61,511 bases of DNA from Clostridiales bacterium (GTDB lineage: Bacteria; Bacillota; Clostridia; Christensenellales; CAG-138), in contig SFEL01000013.1 of assembly GCA_004557245.1 (NCBI GenBank), forward strand, positions 1 to 61,511, written 5' to 3'. Below are positions 16,246 to 25,105 of the stretch, piece by piece (within the stretch, counting starts at the first letter, position 1; each line of letters starts with the position of its first letter). The position numbers and the translations under genes are program-made. The notes under the pieces are model-generated. The model did no database searches. It was given only the letters and a program-made list of their open reading frames with translations, and had not been told where the DNA came from.

Positions 16246-16330
16246 TAGCTTTTCTCCTTTTGCTTGACTGTCAGTTAAATTTTATCATTTTTTCGCCCCT
16301 GCCGCAGGACAAATGAATTAGGGGCAAAGG

Positions 16331-16446
16331 TATTTTACGCCCTAAAATACAGCCATATAAGGCAAAAACCCCACGGCAACTGAGCCTTGCCATGGAAATG
16401 CCGCTGCGGTAAAATACAATATAAGATCGTAAATTTGTCCTATACT
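16331..16446. promoter_or_regulatory. Divergent arcA/AraC control region with TAAAATACA repeats
   Basis: TAAAATACA occurs twice as a direct repeat (16343-16351 and 16410-16418). The first copy also forms the perfect dyad TATTTTA-CGCCC-TAAAATA (16331-16349). AraC proteins often bind spaced direct repeats. A -10-like TATACT (16441-16446) precedes the regulator. I could not fix a convincing arcA promoter. Confidence 0.5.
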
Positions 16447-16467
16447 GCTTTGAAGGGAGCTTTTGCC

Positions 16468-17745
16468 GTGAAAGATACCGTACAGATACAGCCGGGCCAC
16501 TGCTCGGAGATAGACCCACGCAGGCTTTTTTCTGTGGCGCGGGAGGTGATAGCCGCACCCACCCAGCCCCTGATACATCAGGGAGCCCGCTTTTTATACG
16601 TGAGCAAGGGGGAAGGTACGCTGCTGCTTCAGGGAAGGGGATACCGCCTAAGGGAGGGTACGCTCGTGGCCATAATGCCGTGGCAGATAAGCGAGGTTAC
16701 GGAGGTATCCGCGCCGCTGACCTACTACCTGATACGTTATCAGCTGGATGCGGTGAATCTCGCCCTCAAGTCCCTTTGCAGCATAGCTCAGGACGACGAA
16801 GAGCTTCTTTCCCGAATAGAGGCTGCGCCGGTAGTTATATGCGGCGGCAGGGGAGCCGAGCGCATAGACAGTATTGTGGGGCTTTTGCAGGCGGAGCCGG
16901 AGGACAGCGACGGCGGCCACTCGTCTGCCTATGCCATAAGCCTTATAATAGAGCTTATGATACTCTTCTGCCGTCAGGGACAGGGGAAGGAGGGCAGGGC
17001 TTCCGCAGCGGCGGGGGGCAGGAGCGAGGCGGCGCTGCTGCGCTATATTTATACCCATTTGAACGAAAAGCTGACCATAACGGAGCTTTCCGCCATGTTT
17101 TACATGAGCGAGGGCTCAATACGCAAGTACATAAGGGAGGTGAGCGGCCTGTCCTTCTTTGACCTGCTGGCCGAGATGCGGGTCACCCGCACCATGAACT
17201 TCCTGCTCTATACGGACTTCACCCTTGAGGAGATAGCCGGCATACTGGGCTATGTGGACGCCTCCCACATGTCCAAGGTGTTTGCCGCCAGAATGGGGAC
17301 CAAGGCGGGGGAATACCGCAAAACCTACCAGCTGATATCCGAGCAGTGCGGCATACGGGAGACCCGCAGGGCTTACGATATAGTGTGCAGCATATACCGC
17401 AATTATGCCGAAAAACTGACGGCGGAATCCGTAGCGAAGGAGTTTGGCATCAGCCGCGACGAATTGCAGCGCATGCTGCTCTGCCTTGTGGAAAAGAATT
17501 TCGACAGCTTTCTGAACTATGTGCGAGTGCAGCAGGCCTGCCGCCTGCTCACCACCACCGCCGCCACCATCACCTCTATCGCCATAGAGGTGGGCTACAA
17601 CACCGTAAAGTCCTTTACAAGAAACTTCCTGCGCTTCATGGTGATGACGCCAAGCAGCTACCGGAAGGCGGCGCAGGGCGCGAAAACATTATGGACGAGC
17701 ACAAGGGGAACGGCTACGGCCGGCAGCTTATGGAATACTGCCTGA
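16468..17745 (+). CDS. AraC-family regulator with two HTH domains; 3' end fused to debris
   Basis: The protein has an N-terminal cupin-like sensing part (about 1-180; GEGTLLLQGRGYRLREGTLV) and two separate AraC-type DNA-binding domains (about 185-285, starting LLRYIYTHLNEKLTI, and about 305-410, ending FMVMTPSSYRK). I use the GTG at 16468, which has GAAGGGAG eight bases upstream; the in-frame ATG at 16387 lacks one. It is divergent from arcA, so control of arginine catabolism is the natural guess. The last roughly 25 residues after SYRK are unlike AraC and run over a truncated acetyltransferase gene in another frame, which points to a deletion joining two genes. Confidence 0.8.
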   Translation: MKDTVQIQPGHCSEIDPRRLFSVAREVIAAPTQPLIHQGARFLYVSKGEGTLLLQGRGYRLREGTLVAIMPWQISEVTEVSAPLTYYLIRYQLDAVNLALKSLCSIAQDDEELLSRIEAAPVVICGGRGAERIDSIVGLLQAEPEDSDGGHSSAYAISLIIELMILFCRQGQGKEGRASAAAGGRSEAALLRYIYTHLNEKLTITELSAMFYMSEGSIRKYIREVSGLSFFDLLAEMRVTRTMNFLLYTDFTLEEIAGILGYVDASHMSKVFAARMGTKAGEYRKTYQLISEQCGIRETRRAYDIVCSIYRNYAEKLTAESVAKEFGISRDELQRMLLCLVEKNFDSFLNYVRVQQACRLLTTTAATITSIAIEVGYNTVKSFTRNFLRFMVMTPSSYRKAAQGAKTLWTSTRGTATAGSLWNTA

Positions 17746-18197
17746 ATGACGCGAAGGAAAGGGGCAAGTCCGGCGTATGTATGCTGGGGGCGGAGAAACA
17801 GAAGGCCTGGCTGTCGGATCAGGCTTTTGCCATGAAGTACGGCTTTGAAGAGGTGGACAGCACCAAGGACGGGTATAAGCTCCTTGCGCTGTCCTTTGAC
17901 GGAACGCTGCCGCACTTCGCCCCAAATGCTAAAAGGCAGGCTATAGAGAACAAAGAGCTGATGGTATATTACGATATGCAGTGTCCCTATATCCTCCAGA
18001 GGGTAGAAACGCTGAAGGAGCATTGCGAAGAAAAGGCGATACCCGCCTCCTTTGTTCAGGTGGCGACGCTTGAGCAGGCAAAAGCGCTGCCCTGCGTATT
18101 CAACAACTGGGCGGTATTTTACGGCGGAAAGTTCCAAACGGTGAACCAGCTGGATGGCGGCATGCTGGATAAGATAATGGCGAGGGAGGACGCATGA
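17682..18197 (+). pseudogene. Truncated GNAT acetyltransferase with YoaP-like domain
   Basis: In the frame ending at 18197 the translation starts inside GNAT motif A (DEHKGNGYGRQLMEYC). It continues through a normal GNAT end (MKYGFEEVDSTKDGYKLLAL) and a YoaP-like thioredoxin-fold tail (VYYDMQCPYILQRVETLKEH, then FNNWAVFYGGKFQTVNQLDG). The N-terminal roughly 80 residues of the acetyltransferase are absent, and the upstream sequence is instead the end of the AraC gene. An ATG at 17691 could still give a 168-residue product without a complete acetyl-CoA site. I call it a remnant. Confidence 0.72.
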
Positions 18198-18437
18198 TGG
18201 AAAAAACAGAAAAGCTCCGGAGCACGTCGAGGCGCTGCTGAAGATATACGGCATATAAGGAGAAAGGAGCGGGAAAATACGATAAGCTGCCGTCCTGCGG
18301 CTGGCAGGTGTAAAAGATACCAGTGAAGGCGGGGACGGTGTGCTTCACAAGGGTCAAGTCGGAATAAGGGCAAAAAACGTCGAGAGATTCTCTTCTCGAA
18401 ATGGTAGAATCTGATCACAAACTGTAAGGAGGAAAAA
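18198..18437 (+). pseudogene. Decayed coding debris
   Basis: Short open fragments end at stops that look like natural C-termini: EHVEALLKIYGI (stop 18256-18258) and KYDKLPSCGWQV (stop 18311-18313), in different frames and with no starts. Together with the truncated neighbours, this suggests a stretch of broken genes. I cannot name the parents. Confidence 0.4.
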
Positions 18438-18440
18438 ATA

Positions 18441-19118
18441 GTGCGGGAGCAGGCACTGGCGGTGCAGCGGATGCAGGACTACATAGACGCTAATCTGGAC
18501 AGGGAGATAACCCTTAACGACCTTGCAAAGGAATCGCTGTTTTCTCCATGGTATTCCTACAGGCTGTTCAGGGAGTATACGGGCCTCTCGCCTGCCGGGT
18601 ACATACGGCGGCTGCGGCTTTCCCGCTCTGCACTCAGGCTGAGGAAGGAGAACTTACGCATAATCGATCTTGCTTTTGAGCTGGGCTTCCGCAGCGCCGA
18701 CGGCTATACCCGGGCTTTTTTCAGGGAATTCGGCTGCACGCCGAAGGATTATGCGAAAAATCCCGTGCCAATAGCCCTTTTCATACCTTACGGCATAAAA
18801 TTCAGAGAGCTGAGAAAGGATAGAACGACGATACAGAAGCACTACATGGAAAAGCTTACTTTAGAGGCTATCTGTGGGTCTCTGTATTTATCCCCTCAGT
18901 ATGTTTGTTCTGTATTCAAGCAGCAGGAGGGAATAACTATTTTGGACTATATTACTGATTATCGCATTGCCGTGGCCAAGGAGCTGCTGCTCAATAATAG
19001 ATATCAGATAAACGATGTAATGCTGATGGTGGGCTATAACGATGCCAAGTATTTTGTGAAGGTGTTTCGCAAAAAGACTGGTGTAACTCCTTCTGAATAC
19101 AGGAAGATGTTCATTTGA
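18441..19118 (+). CDS. Chimeric protein with two AraC-type DNA-binding domains
   Basis: Residues about 5-103 form one AraC HTH domain (MQDYIDANLDREITLNDLAK to FGCTPKDYAKNP). A linker (PIALFIPYGIKFRELRK) follows that looks like the start of the effector domain usually found in such regulators, but it stops abruptly. Residues about 125-225 form a second AraC domain of the YesN response-regulator type, ending KKTGVTPSEYRKMF. Base composition changes to more AT-rich near the junction. The gene for a YesM-like kinase follows, so the second half is probably what remains of its partner regulator. GGAGG lies eight bases before the GTG. Confidence 0.72.
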   Translation: MREQALAVQRMQDYIDANLDREITLNDLAKESLFSPWYSYRLFREYTGLSPAGYIRRLRLSRSALRLRKENLRIIDLAFELGFRSADGYTRAFFREFGCTPKDYAKNPVPIALFIPYGIKFRELRKDRTTIQKHYMEKLTLEAICGSLYLSPQYVCSVFKQQEGITILDYITDYRIAVAKELLLNNRYQINDVMLMVGYNDAKYFVKVFRKKTGVTPSEYRKMFI

Positions 19119-19164
19119 ATGGATATCAGACTGTTCAATGAGAGTGCTTTTGGGAGGGGTTGAA

Positions 19165-20241
19165 ATGACTGTGTCGATTGCTGCAAAAAATTTCAGAGAA
19201 AAAGTAAGAAAGAGCATAATGCCGCTAAGCGTGGTATTGCTAGTGCTTTCTACTGTTATAACTGTTTTATTGGCCGCAATTGTAATGATGCCCGACCTGA
19301 CAGGAAATGAAATGAAAAGCAGCAGCGGTATTTTGAAATGTGCGGCATTGGCAATCTTTGCGGTGTTTTTGATTGTTCTGGGGTTTTACATATACAATGT
19401 GGTAATCCCTATGATTACTATTGAGAAAAAGCTTTTTGCCGCGCAAGACGACGGCGGCAGAGAGCGACTGCGGAAGAAAAACGAAAGTACATTTATGCGA
19501 AAACCTTTTTTTAACGTATATACCGAACTGATGAGCCTGATAGATGATAATGCGACGAAAGCCGACAGAGAGTATTCGCTGGCAATGCTGAAGAAACAAG
19601 CGGAGATTAAAGCGCTTCAGAACCAAATAAACCCTCATTTTCTCTATAATACACTGGATTGTATAAGAGGAATGGCTATAGAGCAGGGCGCTGACAATAT
19701 AGAAGAAATGACGAGAGCCCTTTCGGGAATGTTCCGCTACAGCATAAGCCGAAAGGGAAAAACTAAGGCGCTTATGGAGGAAGAACTGGCTAATGTCAAC
19801 AACTACCTTCGTATACAGCAATATAGGTTCCGCAATAAAATAAACATTACTGAAACCATTGATCCGGCAGCAAAAAAATGCTGCGTTCCCAAACTCCTGA
19901 TACAGCCTATTGTAGAAAATGCTGTCTTTTACGGGTTGGAGCCTAAAACCGGAGAACGCAACTTAAATATAGAAGCATACTGTACGGGGAAAAAACTGAT
20001 AGTCAAGGTAGAAGATAACGGTGTGGGAATGTCCTTCGATAAACTGAGAACTATAAATGATGCCATGTGCAGCGGAGTTTCGATAGGGGATAATGGCAGG
20101 GGAACCCAACTTGGTATAGTAAACGTAAACGAAAGATTGAGACTACTTTATGGCGAAGAATTCGGCCTGCGAATATTCAGCTGCCCCAACGTAGGTACTA
20201 CAATTGAAATGGTACTGCCAATAATCATCGAAGAAGTATAG
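19165..20241 (+). CDS. YesM-like sensor histidine kinase (short)
   Basis: This 358-residue protein has two membrane helices (about 20-42 and 56-80) with only a short outer loop. A HisKA_7TM/YesM-type phosphoacceptor motif (NQINPHFLYNTLDCIRG) and an HATPase domain (IVENAV, VEDNGVGM, NGRGTQLGIVNV) follow. YesM kinases normally carry a large extracellular sensor of about 250 residues, which is missing. Codon use is more AT-rich than the surroundings, so the gene was probably acquired. GGGAGGGG precedes the ATG at 19165; an earlier ATG at 19138 lacks a site. Its cognate receiver domain is absent from the chimeric gene upstream. Confidence 0.8.
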   Translation: MTVSIAAKNFREKVRKSIMPLSVVLLVLSTVITVLLAAIVMMPDLTGNEMKSSSGILKCAALAIFAVFLIVLGFYIYNVVIPMITIEKKLFAAQDDGGRERLRKKNESTFMRKPFFNVYTELMSLIDDNATKADREYSLAMLKKQAEIKALQNQINPHFLYNTLDCIRGMAIEQGADNIEEMTRALSGMFRYSISRKGKTKALMEEELANVNNYLRIQQYRFRNKINITETIDPAAKKCCVPKLLIQPIVENAVFYGLEPKTGERNLNIEAYCTGKKLIVKVEDNGVGMSFDKLRTINDAMCSGVSIGDNGRGTQLGIVNVNERLRLLYGEEFGLRIFSCPNVGTTIEMVLPIIIEEV

Positions 20242-20297
20242 AGGCATACTTAAGTAGGCATATATGATACTGTCGGGCGTAAAAAATAACAATACAG

Positions 20298-20390
20298 GTC
20301 CCCGGAACGAAGGTTCCGGGGACCGCAGTCTGTCAAAAAAACCCCGAGGTTTTTCGACAGCAATAAAGCCCCCGGTTTCCCGGGGGCTTT
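20298..20390. terminator. Tandem hairpins between convergent kinase and PFOR genes, with repeat copy 3
   Basis: Three inverted repeats occur in series: GTCCCCGGAAC/GTTCCGGGGAC (20298-20323), CTGTCAAAAAAACC/GGTTTTTCGACAG (20329-20360, part of the dispersed repeat), and GCCCCCGG/CCGGGGGC flanked by AAA and TTT (20365-20390). The last can terminate in both directions. Confidence 0.75.
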
Positions 20391-20408
20391 ATGCTGTTCA
20401 GCAGGAGA

Positions 20409-23400
20409 TTAGTCCAGCTCGCTCAGCTTCTTGTAGTAGTCATACTTGCCCTTGGCTTCCTTCTCGGCCTGGTCGAAGAGCTGGTCTGCGACGGCGGGGA
20501 AGAGCTTCTTGAGGGAAGCGTAACGTACTTCGCCCATGATGAAGTCCTTGTAATCGGTCTTTGCGGGCTTGCTGTCCAGAATGAAGGGGTTCTTGCCTTC
20601 CTTCGCGAGATCGGGATTGTACCTGTACAGAGGCCAATAACCGGCTTCGACGGCCTTCTTGGCTTCTTCCTGGCTCTTGCCCATGTTGATACCATGGTTG
20701 ATGCAGGGTGCGTAGGCGATTATGAGGGAGGGTCCCTTATAGGCCTCGGCCTCGGTGATAGCCTTCATAAGCTGGTTCTTATCGGCGCCCATGCAGACCT
20801 TTGCCACGTATACATAGCCGTAGCTCATGGCCATCATGCCCAGATCCTTCTTACCGGTACGCTTGCCGGCAGCTGCGAACTTGGCGATGGGGCCGGTAGG
20901 AGTAGCCTTGGAGGACTGTCCGCCGGTGTTGGAGTATACTTCGGTATCCAGAACCAGTACGTTGACGTCCTGATCCTGTGCAAGCACGTGATCCAGTCCG
21001 CCGTAGCCGATGTCGTATGCCCAGCCGTCGCCGCCGAAGATCCACTGGCTCTTCTTTACCAGCAGGTCCTTCATTTCCAGGATGTCCTTGCGCTCCTTGC
21101 AGTCACAGCCGCAGCCCTCCAGCAGGGGGAGCAGCTGGTCGGCAGCCTTGCGGGAGCCCTCGGCGTCGTCCCTGTTATCGAGCCACGCCTTCAGGGCAGC
21201 CTTGATATCCTCCCGCTCCGCCTTCTCGTAGAGGGCGCTTACGGCGTCGGCAAGCTTGGCGCGGCGCTGAGTGGTGGCCAGGTTCATACCGAAGCCAAAC
21301 TCGGCGTTGTCCTCGAACAGGCTGTTTGCCCATGCGGGGCCAAAGCCCTTCTTGTTTACGGAGTAAGGCACGGTAGGTGCAGAACCGCCGTAGATGGAGG
21401 AGCAGCCGGTGGCGTTGGCGATCATCATCCTGTCGCCGTAGAGCTGGGTCACCAGCTTGATGTAGGGGGTCTCGCCGCAGCCTGCGCAGGCGCCGGAGAA
21501 CTCGAACAGAGGCTGGAGGAACTGGCTGTTCTTTACTGTGTTGTGGTTGAACTCCACATCGGGATCGGGAAGCTCGAGGCAGAAGTTCCAGTTGGCGTTC
21601 TCAGCCTCTTCGCAGGAAGCGAGGGAGGTCATGGTGAGGGCGCCCTTTGCCTTTGTGGGGCATATATCCGCGCAGTTGCCGCAGCCGGAGCAATCCAGGG
21701 GGCTTACCTGCATGCGGAACTTATAGCCTGCGAATTCCTTGCCGGTAGCGGCCTTGGTCTCAAAGGGAACCTCGGTGCCGTCCTTGATGAGGAAGGGACG
21801 TATGCAGGCATGGGGGCAAACCATGGCGCACTGGTTGCACTGTGCGCAGGCCTCGGCGTTCCATACGGGCACTTCAACGGCGATACCGCGCTTCTCATAC
21901 TTGGTGGTGGCGGTGGGTACGCAGCCGTCGGGAGCCAGCTTGGAAACGGGCAGCTTGTCGCCGTTCTGAGCCAGTACGGGTTTGATGAATTCCTTGAAGT
22001 AAGGATCGTCGGTAACGTCCTCAACTACCTTGCCTTCGGTGGTGGTAGCCCAGGACTCGGGATACTTGACCTCTTCGAAGCCGGTGGCGCCGGCATCGAT
22101 GGCGGCATAGTTCTTCTGAACCACTTCGTCGCCCTTCTTGGCGTAGGACTTCTTGGCGGCGGCCTTCATGTAGTCGATGGCCTGATCCGCGGGGATGACG
22201 TTGGCAAGTACGAAGAAGGCGGCCTGCATAACGGTGTTGATGCGGTTGCCCATGCCAACGCTGCGGGCGATCTTCACGCCGTCCATGTTGTAGAACTTGA
22301 CATGCTTCCGGGCGATGATGTTCTTCATGGAAGCGGGGAGCTCATGCTCCATCTCGGCGAGAGTCCAGGGGGAGTTGAGGAGGAATATGCCGTGATCCTT
22401 GATGTGCTCAAGCATGTCGTACTTGGTCACATAGGAGGAGTTATGGCAGGCGATAAAGTCAGCCGCATCGATGAGGTAGGGGCTCTGAATGGGCTGCTTG
22501 CCGAAACGCAGATGGGATACGGTAAGGCCGCCGGACTTCTTGGAGTCGTATGCGAAGTAGCCCTGTGCGTACATGTCGGTGTGATCGCCTATGATCTTTA
22601 TGGAGTTCTTGTTGGCGCCGACGGTACCGTCGGAACCAAGGCCGTAAAACATGCAGGCAATGGTGCCTTCGGGAGCGGCGTTGACCTGCTCCTTGACGGG
22701 CAGGGAGGTGAAGGTGACGTCGTCGGTGATGCCCACGGTGAAGTGGTTCTTCATCTCGCCGTCCAGATTGTCATACACAGCCTTGGCCATGGAGGGGGTG
22801 AACTCCTTGGAGCCCAAGCCGTAACGGCCGCCTACTACCTTGATGTCTGCGCGGCCGCACTCTACCAGAGCGTTTACAACGTCCTGATACAGAGGCTCGC
22901 CCAGAGAACCGGATTCCTTGGTGCGGTCCAGAACGGCGATCTTCTTTACGGAAGCGGGTATGGCCTTTACGAACCTGTCGGCAGGGAAAGGACGGTACAG
23001 GCGGACCTTCAGCAGACCCAGCTTGGCGCCCTTGGCGTTCAGGTGATTGATGGTCTCTTCTACTACGTCTGCGCCGCTGCCCATTATGACGATGATGTTC
23101 TCGGCGTCAGGTGCGCCAACGTAATCGTAGAGGTTATACTTGCGGCCGGTGAGCTCGCCAACCTTGTCCATATAATCCTGTACGATGTCGGGCAGGTCGA
23201 TATACAGCTTGTTGGCAGCCTCGCGGCCCTGGAAGTAGATATCGGGGTTCTGGGCGGAGCCGGCAAGATGGGGATGCTCGGGATTGAGGGCGCGGTCGCG
23301 GAAGCGCTTTACGGCGTCCCTATCCAGCAGCTTATCCATATCCTCATAGTCGATGAGCTCTACCTTCTGGACTTCGTGGGAGGTGCGGAAGCCGTCGAAG

Positions 23401-23906
23401 AAGTGTACGAAGGGTATGCTGGACTTGATGGCGGACAGATGGGTCACAAGCGCCAGATCCATAACCTCCTGTACGGAAGCGGAGGCAAGCATTGCGAAGC
23501 CGGTCTGGCGGCAGCCCATAACGTCGCTGTGGTCGCCAAAGATGGAAAGGGCATGGTACGCGAGGGCACGGGCGGATACGTGGAATACAGCGGGAAGCTG
23601 CTCGCCGGCGATCTTGTACATGTTGGGGATCATGAGCAGCAGGCCCTGGGAAGCGGTGAAGGTGGTGGTCAGGGCGCCTGCCTTGAGGGAGCCGTGAACT
23701 GCACCGGCCGCACCGGCCTCGGACTGCATCTCGGCTATTTTAACCTTCTGGCCAAAAAGGTTAACGCGGCCGTTTGCTGCCCAATCGTCTGCCACTTCCG
23801 CCATGGGGGAGGAAGGGGTGATGGGGTATATCGCAGCTACGTCGCTAAACGCATAAGCAACGTGCGCAGCAGCGGTATTACCATCGATAGTCATGGTTTT
23901 TGCCAT
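20409..23906 (-). CDS. nifJ: Pyruvate:ferredoxin (flavodoxin) oxidoreductase
   Basis: This single-chain PFOR of 1165 residues oxidises pyruvate with CoA to acetyl-CoA, CO2 and reduced ferredoxin, the main energy step of anaerobic clostridia. It shows the N-terminal domain (GNTAAAHVAYAFSDVAAIYP), two 4Fe-4S motifs near residues 690 (CAQCNQCAMVCPHAC) and 740 (CSGCGNCADICP), a third-cluster cysteine pair CAGCGETPY near 809, and the TPP-binding GDGWAYDIGYGGLDH near 960. Length and domain order are typical. I start at 23906, where GGAGG precedes the ATG. A perfect promoter lies 113 bases upstream. Confidence 0.97.
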   Translation of the reverse strand: MAKTMTIDGNTAAAHVAYAFSDVAAIYPITPSSPMAEVADDWAANGRVNLFGQKVKIAEMQSEAGAAGAVHGSLKAGALTTTFTASQGLLLMIPNMYKIAGEQLPAVFHVSARALAYHALSIFGDHSDVMGCRQTGFAMLASASVQEVMDLALVTHLSAIKSSIPFVHFFDGFRTSHEVQKVELIDYEDMDKLLDRDAVKRFRDRALNPEHPHLAGSAQNPDIYFQGREAANKLYIDLPDIVQDYMDKVGELTGRKYNLYDYVGAPDAENIIVIMGSGADVVEETINHLNAKGAKLGLLKVRLYRPFPADRFVKAIPASVKKIAVLDRTKESGSLGEPLYQDVVNALVECGRADIKVVGGRYGLGSKEFTPSMAKAVYDNLDGEMKNHFTVGITDDVTFTSLPVKEQVNAAPEGTIACMFYGLGSDGTVGANKNSIKIIGDHTDMYAQGYFAYDSKKSGGLTVSHLRFGKQPIQSPYLIDAADFIACHNSSYVTKYDMLEHIKDHGIFLLNSPWTLAEMEHELPASMKNIIARKHVKFYNMDGVKIARSVGMGNRINTVMQAAFFVLANVIPADQAIDYMKAAAKKSYAKKGDEVVQKNYAAIDAGATGFEEVKYPESWATTTEGKVVEDVTDDPYFKEFIKPVLAQNGDKLPVSKLAPDGCVPTATTKYEKRGIAVEVPVWNAEACAQCNQCAMVCPHACIRPFLIKDGTEVPFETKAATGKEFAGYKFRMQVSPLDCSGCGNCADICPTKAKGALTMTSLASCEEAENANWNFCLELPDPDVEFNHNTVKNSQFLQPLFEFSGACAGCGETPYIKLVTQLYGDRMMIANATGCSSIYGGSAPTVPYSVNKKGFGPAWANSLFEDNAEFGFGMNLATTQRRAKLADAVSALYEKAEREDIKAALKAWLDNRDDAEGSRKAADQLLPLLEGCGCDCKERKDILEMKDLLVKKSQWIFGGDGWAYDIGYGGLDHVLAQDQDVNVLVLDTEVYSNTGGQSSKATPTGPIAKFAAAGKRTGKKDLGMMAMSYGYVYVAKVCMGADKNQLMKAITEAEAYKGPSLIIAYAPCINHGINMGKSQEEAKKAVEAGYWPLYRYNPDLAKEGKNPFILDSKPAKTDYKDFIMGEVRYASLKKLFPAVADQLFDQAEKEAKGKYDYYKKLSELD

Positions 23907-24018
23907 TGTGATGTGACCTCCTGATATAGTTGTTATGTTAGATAAAAAGGAATGCCGTATACCCTGTGGACGGCCCGGGAGAACCCCGAAAATATGGTAT
24001 CCGCATGTATACATTATA

Positions 24019-24047
24019 ATTATACAAGCGAGGCATGAGAGTGTCAA
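24019..24047 (-). promoter_or_regulatory. Consensus promoter of PFOR
   Basis: On the minus strand TTGACA (24047-24042), a 17-base spacer and TATAAT (24024-24019) match the sigma-A consensus exactly, as expected for a highly expressed gene. Confidence 0.88.
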
Positions 24048-24221
24048 GGAAGGCGGTAAAAAATGCTCTACTGTCCGGCCGGGAATGACTGAAAAAAAAC
24101 AATAATGTTAAGTATTTAACCAATTTATAAAAATAAAGGTCTCTGTGTACTAAACGCATAATATACAAAGGCCGTTATTCATAAAAAAATATAATATTTA
24201 CAAAAAAAATACGATTAAGTG

Positions 24222-24250
24222 TTGCATTCTCTGTAATTTGGTAATAATAT
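24222..24250 (+). promoter_or_regulatory. Promoter of the RpiR-type regulator
   Basis: TTGCAT (24222-24227), 17 bases and TAATAT (24245-24250) lie 50 bases before the start codon. Confidence 0.5.
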
Positions 24251-24299
24251 CTTAATAATAAAGATATATGCAGAAATGCATAAAGGAGAGTAAAAATTT

Positions 24300-25094
24300 A
24301 TGCCCGCGAAAATGAAAATCAGGTCCGCCTACTCTACACTGCCCACGGCAGAACGCAAAGTTGCTGATTTCATTTTGGAAAACCCGGCGCGCGCCTCGCT
24401 TATGGTTATCAATGAAATAGCCGAGGCCGCCGGCGTATCCGTCCCGTCAGTTACGCGTCTTGCCCGCAAGCTGGGCTACAATGGTTTTTTGGATTTCCGT
24501 GTTGCACTTGCCAGCGGCTCCTCCTCCATCGAGTCCCTCAAGAGCGATCCGATCCGTCCAACAGATAACGATGAGGCTGTTATCGAAAAAATGTTTCTTG
24601 CCTCCATGCGCGCCATGGAAGACACGCTCAAGGCATTGCCCAAGAACAAGCTTTCCACCCTTGCCGAAAAGGCCGTAAGGGCAAAGCGCATATTCGTATT
24701 CGGCACCGCCAGCAGCGAGTTCCTTGCGAGGGACATTGCCTACCAGCTCAACTACATGGGCTACGACGCAACAGCGGTATCCGATTCCATGGTGATGGAT
24801 GTGCTGTCCGCCCGCTTTACTGTGGACGATGTGTTCATAGGCATTTCCCGTAGCGGCCGCACAAAGCTGCTGCTCGACGCCCTCAAGGCCGCCAAGGCCT
24901 GCGGCACCTATACCGCCTTCGTAAGCAACTATATCAACTCCCCCGCAGCCAATATCGCAGATGCCTTCTTCTGCACCAGCGGCGTTGATGACATGAAGAG
25001 CATAACCGGCAGGGAGAGCAATCTCACCATACTCACCCTCTTCGGGTCCCTGATAGTGCTTATGGCCCGCAAGACCGCGCCCCAGCAGGATTAA
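24300..25094 (+). CDS. RpiR-family regulator (HTH plus SIS domain)
   Basis: This 264-residue protein has an N-terminal HTH_6 domain (about 1-75; LPTAERKVADFILENP, NEIAEAAGVSVPSVTRLARK). The C-terminal SIS sugar-phosphate-binding domain (about 110-250) shows RIFVFGTASSEFLARDIAYQ and FIGISRSGRTKLLLDALK. RpiR proteins sense phosphosugars and control carbohydrate use. The target is not obvious; the PHP gene 11 bases downstream is probably co-transcribed. AAGGAGAG precedes the ATG. Confidence 0.92.
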   Translation: MPAKMKIRSAYSTLPTAERKVADFILENPARASLMVINEIAEAAGVSVPSVTRLARKLGYNGFLDFRVALASGSSSIESLKSDPIRPTDNDEAVIEKMFLASMRAMEDTLKALPKNKLSTLAEKAVRAKRIFVFGTASSEFLARDIAYQLNYMGYDATAVSDSMVMDVLSARFTVDDVFIGISRSGRTKLLLDALKAAKACGTYTAFVSNYINSPAANIADAFFCTSGVDDMKSITGRESNLTILTLFGSLIVLMARKTAPQQD

Positions 25095-25105
25095 GCAAGC
25101 AGTAT

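Larger units (their letters stand above)
23907..24299. other. Intergenic region between PFOR and RpiR genes
   Basis: The stretch holds the PFOR promoter and leader on the left. On the right is a very AT-rich region (about 24100-24299) that carries the rpiR-type promoter. I see no further gene. Confidence 0.7.

Noticed and set aside
20391..23924. 1177-codon open frame antisense to PFOR
   Set aside because: It mirrors nifJ in a fixed frame relation, is extremely rich in G, V, A, L and H as antisense shadows of GC-rich genes are, and shows no family motif. PFOR on the other strand is certain.
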